From UMGS1387 sp045540015 (GTDB lineage Bacteria > Bacillota > Clostridia > Oscillospirales > CAG-382): a stretch of DNA of 64,000 nucleotides. The number at the start of each line of letters is the position of its first letter. Positions within the stretch are counted from its first letter, which is position 1. The position numbers and the translations under genes were made by a program. The DNA lies in contig JAZQGP010000049.1 in assembly GCA_045540015.1 (NCBI GenBank), positions 37,595-101,594 on the forward strand. The letters run 5' to 3'. Under the pieces are notes generated by a model, which saw only the letters and a list, made by a program, of their open reading frames with translations, ran no database searches and was not told the origin of the DNA. Positions 59,905 through 64,000 of this stretch are shown here, in pieces.

Positions 59905-60723
59905 TTACAACTTACCGAAGGACAACCTATATTCCGAAGGTGTTGTGCCGTATTTTCTCTTGAACAATCTGCTGAAATACAGTGGGTCATTAAATCCGCA
60001 GGCAATAGCAATTTCGGCTATTGATTCATTTGTTGCGGAAAGCATTTCGCATGACATTTTCAGCCTGATATCGTTCAAGTATTTAATTGGAGTGGTATCG
60101 GTGACATGTGAAAAAATATGTGAAAATCTGCTTTTTGAAAATCCCGATTTTTTTGCCAATTCATCTATGGTTATCTGCTTATTATAATTTGTGTTTATAT
60201 ACGCAAGTATCGGTAATATCGTATCCGAATTATCTTTTTGTTCCGAAAACGTTATAGCATAGGAAATATTATATATTAATTCCATAAAAGATGGATTTGC
60301 GAGATTTTTCTTTCCAGGCTGATGGAAACGTTGAATGAGATTTGAATATGATTCAAAAATAGCTTTGTCAGGCTTTAAAAAATATACACCGCTTTTTATA
60401 TTGCACGAATCCAGCAACTCTCCCACTATATTTCCACAAAAATGGCACCACAAAGATGTGCTTCCCGACTTAAATGAATATTCTTGTTCTTCGTACGGTT
60501 CATATAAAATCAGACTTCCTTCCGTAAGTGTATATGACTTGCAATTGTGAAATACTTCACAGGTACCGCCTGTTACCAAAAGGATATGATAATCATGTCT
60601 GCCTTTTCTTCGTATAACAGTATAGTCGGATGCTGCACATTGAAATCCGCAACTGTTTATCTTTAGATATTTATCAGTTACAAAGTTTGTTGTGTCATTT
60701 TTGTTTCCGTCCCAAACAACCAT
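59905..60723 (-). CDS. AraC-family transcriptional regulator
   Basis: This 272-residue regulator has an N-terminal cupin-like sensing domain (about 20-150, HILLVTGGTCEVFHNCKSYTL). Two C-terminal helix-turn-helix motifs (about 175-270) follow: ITIDELAKKSGFSKSRFSHIF and SIAEIAIACGFNDPLYFSRLF, ending YGTTPSEYR. The start is the ATG after GGAGGTG; an earlier in-frame ATG lacks one. It is divergent from a GH4 glycosidase gene, whose expression it probably controls in response to sugar. Confidence 0.92.
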   Translation of the reverse strand: MVVWDGNKNDTTNFVTDKYLKINSCGFQCAASDYTVIRRKGRHDYHILLVTGGTCEVFHNCKSYTLTEGSLILYEPYEEQEYSFKSGSTSLWCHFCGNIVGELLDSCNIKSGVYFLKPDKAIFESYSNLIQRFHQPGKKNLANPSFMELIYNISYAITFSEQKDNSDTILPILAYINTNYNKQITIDELAKKSGFSKSRFSHIFSHVTDTTPIKYLNDIRLKMSCEMLSATNESIAEIAIACGFNDPLYFSRLFKRKYGTTPSEYRLSFGKL

Positions 60724-60748
60724 GTCCTCACCTCCGTAATTCATTATA

Positions 60749-60777
60749 ATTGTATCACACTTTAGCTTTTTTGTCCA
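60749..60777 (-). promoter_or_regulatory. Promoter of AraC-type regulator
   Basis: The -35 is TGGACA (60777-60772) and the -10 is TACAAT (60754-60749), with a 17-bp spacer. Confidence 0.55.
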
Positions 60778-60798
60778 TATATATAAGATTATTTTCCA

Positions 60799-60827
60799 TT
60801 TACTTTTTTTCTTCATTAAATTATAAT
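60799..60827 (+). promoter_or_regulatory. Promoter of GH4 gene
   Basis: The -35 is weak (TTTACT, 60799-60804) and the -10 is perfect (TATAAT, 60822-60827). This combination is usual for promoters that need an AraC-type activator. Confidence 0.55.
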
Positions 60828-60866
60828 TGCAATATCAATCAATTCTGAGATCAAAGGAGACCTGAG

Positions 60867-62180
60867 ATGAAAAAAATTGTATTTATAGGAGCCGGTAGTT
60901 TGCAGTTCACCAGCAGTTGCGTAAGAGATTTGCTTACATTTCCGTCATTCAAGCAAAGCGAATTTGTGCTGATGGATACAAATGCCGGCAATTTAAAAAA
61001 CATTGAAAAAGTTGTAAATAAAATTGTTGAAAACATGAATTGTACGGATTGCAAGATTACGACAACAATGAATCGTGCGCAAGCTTTAAAAAATGCCGAC
61101 GGTGTTCTTTGTACGGTTTTTAACGGAGATGTTGATATATGGCAGTATGATATAACAATTCCCAAGAAATACGGAATCGATATAAATGTGGGAGACACAA
61201 GAAGTGTTTCCGGAATATTCCGAGCACTGAGAAACATTCCTCTTATGCTTGACATATGTAAGGATATAGAAAAATATTGCCCTAATGCTGTATTTTTGAA
61301 TTACACAAACCCTATGTCTATATTGTGCAGCGCAATGCAGAAGCATTCAAACGTCGAGGTGACAGGGCTTTGTCACAGTGTTCAAGGGACGGTAAAAATG
61401 CTTTCCGAGTGGCTGGATGTACCGTACGAAGAAATTGTATATAAATGTATGGGTGTTAATCATCAGGCTTTTTACACGGTTTTGGAACATAACGGTAAAA
61501 ATCTATACCCAAAACTTAAAAAGCTTCTTGAAAATCCCGAATACCTGAACAAAGAGCAGGTACGTAACGAAATGTTCTTGAAACTTGGTTATTATGTTAC
61601 TGAATCCAGCGGACACAATTCGGAATATAATCAATGGTTCAGAAAAAGACCTGACCTTATTGAAAAGTATTGTACCCACAGTACCAATTGGAATCCGGGA
61701 GAATACGCTTATTCCTTGAATTTAAGAAAAGACCGTAAAAAAAATCCGCAAAAACAATATAACGATTGGCTTGAAAAAGAGTTTGACGCAAAAAAAAGCC
61801 TTGAATATGCGGCAGATATATTTAATGCACGCATAGGAGACGGAAAGCCATTCGTTTTTAACGGCAATGTTATAAACAACGGCTCTATCCCGAATCTTCC
61901 TGATGATGCGTGTGTGGAAGTGCCTGTTGTAGCAGATAGAATGGGCTTTAAAACAACAATCGCCGGACCTCTCCCTGTACATCTTGCAATATTAGTTAAT
62001 ACAACTGCACGCATAGAATCGCTTGTGGTAGAAGCCGCAATAGAAAAGAGCAAGGAAAAGGTGTATCAGGCAGTGTATATGGATCCGCTTTCTTCCGCGG
62101 TATGTTCAATGGACGAAATTAAATCAATGTGCGATGAATTGTTTGAAATCAACAAGGATTTTCTTGGAGATTACAAATAA
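60867..62180 (+). CDS. Glycoside hydrolase family 4 protein (alpha-galactosidase MelA-like)
   Basis: This 437-residue NAD- and metal-dependent glycosidase has the Rossmann motif FIGAGSLQFTSSCVRDLL (5-22), NYTNPMSI (about 144-151), metal cysteine in GLCHSVQGT (about 167-175) and metal histidine in GVNHQAF (about 195-201). GLCHSVQGT is the alpha-galactosidase/galacturonidase style of GH4 rather than the 6-phospho-glucosidase style. The substrate is therefore probably a non-phosphorylated alpha-galactoside or uronide. GH4 enzymes cleave by a redox elimination mechanism in the cytoplasm. AAAGGAG precedes the start. Confidence 0.92.
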   Translation: MKKIVFIGAGSLQFTSSCVRDLLTFPSFKQSEFVLMDTNAGNLKNIEKVVNKIVENMNCTDCKITTTMNRAQALKNADGVLCTVFNGDVDIWQYDITIPKKYGIDINVGDTRSVSGIFRALRNIPLMLDICKDIEKYCPNAVFLNYTNPMSILCSAMQKHSNVEVTGLCHSVQGTVKMLSEWLDVPYEEIVYKCMGVNHQAFYTVLEHNGKNLYPKLKKLLENPEYLNKEQVRNEMFLKLGYYVTESSGHNSEYNQWFRKRPDLIEKYCTHSTNWNPGEYAYSLNLRKDRKKNPQKQYNDWLEKEFDAKKSLEYAADIFNARIGDGKPFVFNGNVINNGSIPNLPDDACVEVPVVADRMGFKTTIAGPLPVHLAILVNTTARIESLVVEAAIEKSKEKVYQAVYMDPLSSAVCSMDEIKSMCDELFEINKDFLGDYK

Positions 62181-62195
62181 TAAAACAAGTCTCGA

Positions 62196-62236
62196 AGGGG
62201 CTGTATCAAAATGAATTGAAACAGCCCCTAACTTGT
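62196..62236 (+). terminator. Hairpin after GH4, resembling IS ends
   Basis: AGGGGCTGT ... ACAGCCCCT is extended by ACAAGT ... ACTTGT pairing. GGGGCTGTATCAAAA resembles terminal inverted repeats of some IS elements, and a second TTTTGATACAG lies at 62302-62312. Confidence 0.5.
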
Positions 62237-62259
62237 GCAAAAATAACAATTGTATGTAG

Positions 62260-62288
62260 GGAACGCCCTGTGTGGCGTTCCGTTTTTT
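62260..62288 (+). terminator. Terminator of GH4 gene
   Basis: GGAACGCC-CTGTGT-GGCGTTCC is followed by GTTTTTTG. The rest of the 486-bp gap 62181-62666 holds a possible IS remnant, an AT-rich stretch with no supported gene, and the BMP promoter. Confidence 0.8.
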
Positions 62289-62588
62289 GTGCAATTTGCG
62301 AGTTTTGATACAGATCCATGATTCTTTATGCGGCTTTTGCTGCTTCAATTCTGTATCTTGTAATTACCAAACATGTGTCGCTTTTGCAGTTTTTCGCTGC
62401 AATCAACGGATTTGTCAATGTTTTGCTCATGTATTTTCTGTTTGATAACATCATAACGAAGGGCCGTCTCTCACCGTCCTTCAGCTTTTCTGACGCGCAG
62501 TTTTGTTTTATTAAAATTCACCTAATGCCAAATACATTTTTTATTAAAATTCCCCAAAAACGCAGGCAAAGTTTGTGTAAAATGGGTA

Positions 62589-62617
62589 TTGCAATTTTCT
62601 GTAAGTTATTGTAAAAT
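62589..62617 (+). promoter_or_regulatory. Promoter of BMP-family lipoprotein gene
   Basis: The -35 is TTGCAA (62589-62594) and the -10 is TAAAAT (62612-62617), with a 17-bp spacer. The same -35 variant is used by both S-layer candidates. Confidence 0.75.
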
Positions 62618-62666
62618 AAGAGCAGCAAAAAACCCTATCACATTATTTTATTTTTAGGAGGAAAAC

Positions 62667-63962
62667 ATGAAAAAGTTTCTTGCTATTCTCCTCGCAGTTG
62701 TAATGCTCGCTGTTACTTGCGTTGCATTCACTTCCTGCAAGGAAACAACACCCGCAGCAGATGATGCTCAGAACGACACAGTCGGAACAACCGACAACAC
62801 AAACGAAGAGGATACTCCCGAAGTTCCTGAAGCAGCTAAAGACTTCAAGCTCGGCGTTATTCTTCTTCACGATGAGGCTTCCACATATGACCTCAACTTC
62901 ATCGAAGCAGTTGAAAGAGCTGCAGCAGCTCTCGGTCTCGATGAAACTCAGGTTATCATGAGAAAGAACATTCCCGAAGGCAACGAATGCTACGAAGCAG
63001 CAGCAGACCTTGTTGACCTTGGCTGCGACGTTATCTTTGCTGACTCCTTCGGTCATGAAGACTACATGATCAAGGCAGCTAAGGAATTTACAGATGTTGA
63101 ATTCTGCCATGCAACAGGTACAAAGGCTCACACAGAGGGTCTTGACAACTACCACAACGCATTCGCTTCCATCTACGAAGGCAGATACCTTGCAGGTGTT
63201 GCTGCAGGTCTCAAGCTCAACGAAATGATCGAAGCAGGCACAATCACTGCTGAACAGGCTAAGATGGGTTATGTAGGTGCATTCACATACGCTGAAGTTA
63301 TGTCCGGCTACACATCCTTCTACCTCGGTGCAAAATCCGTATGTCCTTCCGTTACTATGGAAGTTCAGTTCACAGGTTCTTGGTACGATGAAAACGAAGA
63401 AAAGAATGCAGCTATCGCTCTTATGAACAACAACTGTGTTCTTATCAGCCAGCACGCTGACTCCATGGGTGCTCCTACTGCTTGCGAAGAAAGAGGCGTC
63501 CCGAACGTTTCTTACAACGGAAGCACTGTTGAAGCTTGCCCCAACACATTCATCGTTTCTTCTAAGATCGACTGGACACCTTACATCACTCTTATCTGCG
63601 AAAATACTCAGAAGGGTGAAGCAATCCCCGCTGACTGGACAGGTACAATCGAAACAGGTTCCGTTGTTCTTACAGATGTAAACACACAGGCTGCAGCTGC
63701 AGGCACTGTAGAAAAGATTGAAGAAGTTAAGGCAAAGCTCATTTCCGGTGAAACAAAGGTATTTGACACAGCTACAGAAGGCTTCATCACAGTTGATGGT
63801 GCTCCTCTCACAACATACCTTGCTGACGTTGATACAGTCGAAGCATTTGCTCCCGACACAGAAGCAGTTGCTGACGGCTACTTCCATGAATCCGAATACC
63901 GCTCTGCTCCTTACTTCAATGTAAACATCGACGGTATCACACTTCTCAATTCCAAGTTCTAA
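62667..63962 (+). CDS. BMP-family substrate-binding lipoprotein
   Basis: This 431-residue protein has a lipoprotein signal peptide with the lipobox cysteine at C24 (AFTSC), an acidic linker (25-58) and a periplasmic-binding fold of the BMP/PnrA family (about 60-370). Marker segments are LGVILLHDEAS, FADSFGHEDYM, YEGRYLAGVAAG, YVGAFTYAEVMSGYTSF and ALMNNNCVLISQHADS. Such proteins feed nucleosides or related ligands to an ABC importer, whose other genes would lie beyond the right edge. AGGAGG precedes the start. No TTA, CTA or TCA codon appears over most of the gene, indicating high expression. Confidence 0.94.
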   Translation: MKKFLAILLAVVMLAVTCVAFTSCKETTPAADDAQNDTVGTTDNTNEEDTPEVPEAAKDFKLGVILLHDEASTYDLNFIEAVERAAAALGLDETQVIMRKNIPEGNECYEAAADLVDLGCDVIFADSFGHEDYMIKAAKEFTDVEFCHATGTKAHTEGLDNYHNAFASIYEGRYLAGVAAGLKLNEMIEAGTITAEQAKMGYVGAFTYAEVMSGYTSFYLGAKSVCPSVTMEVQFTGSWYDENEEKNAAIALMNNNCVLISQHADSMGAPTACEERGVPNVSYNGSTVEACPNTFIVSSKIDWTPYITLICENTQKGEAIPADWTGTIETGSVVLTDVNTQAAAAGTVEKIEEVKAKLISGETKVFDTATEGFITVDGAPLTTYLADVDTVEAFAPDTEAVADGYFHESEYRSAPYFNVNIDGITLLNSKF

Positions 63963-63978
63963 TTGAACTTAAAACCGA

Positions 63979-64000
63979 TAAGCGGAGCTTATGCTCCGCT
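63979..64000 (+). terminator. Hairpin after BMP gene (cut by window end)
   Basis: AGCGGAGC-TTAT-GCTCCGCT is complete, but what follows is outside the window. It could be an intergenic processing hairpin before the permease genes. Confidence 0.6.

Noticed and set aside
62318..62614. 98-codon hydrophobic plus-strand frame before the BMP gene
   Set aside because: No ribosome binding site, it overlaps the BMP promoter region, and only the first half looks membrane-like. It may be a gene remnant, but support is too weak.
62643..63887. 414-codon minus-strand gene opposite the BMP lipoprotein
   Set aside because: Same codon-bias artefact; the plus-strand frame has a signal peptide, lipobox and family motifs.

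Overview
The window looks like a chromosome segment of an anaerobic Clostridia-type Firmicute, probably from the Oscillospirales/Ruminococcaceae neighbourhood. The grounds are the infC-rpmI-rplT operon with a long attenuator-like leader, a CpsB/C/D tyrosine kinase set, a YmfF/YmfH-like M16 pair, the single-chain glycyl-tRNA synthetase, PlsY, a heterodimeric ABC exporter, SLH-anchored surface proteins, a cohesin/dockerin pair and Firmicute-type promoters (TTGACA-17-TATAAT). This placement is inferred from gene families; no 16S or other rRNA gene is present.

Layout. 1-850: three tandem copies of a 169-bp repeat, then non-coding DNA. 0.85-7.5 kb: minD and a methylglyoxal-synthase-like gene (minus strand), an SLH-transglutaminase surface protein, a cysteine desulfurase and murE (plus), and a SLOG protein (minus). 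7.5-11.1 kb: a heterodimeric ABC exporter. 11.2-23.2 kb: a cell-surface block with two copper-amine-oxidase-like 'stalk' proteins, a cohesin-dockerin protein co-transcribed with a cohesin/MBG/stalk protein, and two large paralogous SLH proteins whose codon bias suggests they are abundant S-layer proteins. 23.7-25.2 kb: infC-rpmI-rplT behind an L20-type leader; infC appears to start at ATA. 25.3-33.4 kb: a sugar-phosphate isomerase, cpsC-cpsD-cpsB with no glycosyltransferases, then an M16/M16/lgt/folD/shikimate-kinase-like operon. 33.5-41.2 kb: one 2,536-residue cyclic beta-1,2-glucan synthase-like gene. 41.4-43.6 kb: a two-component system.

43.7-46.9 kb is an accessory patch. It has a promoter surrounded by three perfect GAAC-N4-GTTC (LexA/DinR-type) boxes, a gene broken by two homopolymer frameshifts, a gene broken by an in-frame TAG, and two tandem paralogous membrane-anchored proteins with a duplicated promoter. 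47-57.9 kb is housekeeping again (glyS, lysA, engB, lon, plsY) plus a DUF3298-like protein, an ADP-ribosylglycohydrolase and a sedolisin-like protein lacking one catalytic residue. Palindromic intergenic repeats of one family punctuate these gaps.

58.0-59.45 kb is the most unusual part. A four-helix-bundle (S23/Avd-like) gene translationally coupled to a GNAT acetyltransferase lies directly downstream of tRNA-Thr/tRNA-Tyr. It is bracketed by two arrays of short hairpins. In each array the stems all differ but are separated by a constant heptamer (GTGAAAT/ATTTCAC on one side, TGATATA/TATATCA on the other), and both arrays share the same internal plan, including a long-range inverted arm. This looks like an undescribed repeat-associated cassette. 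The window ends with a divergent AraC regulator / GH4 glycosidase pair and a highly expressed BMP-family substrate-binding lipoprotein.
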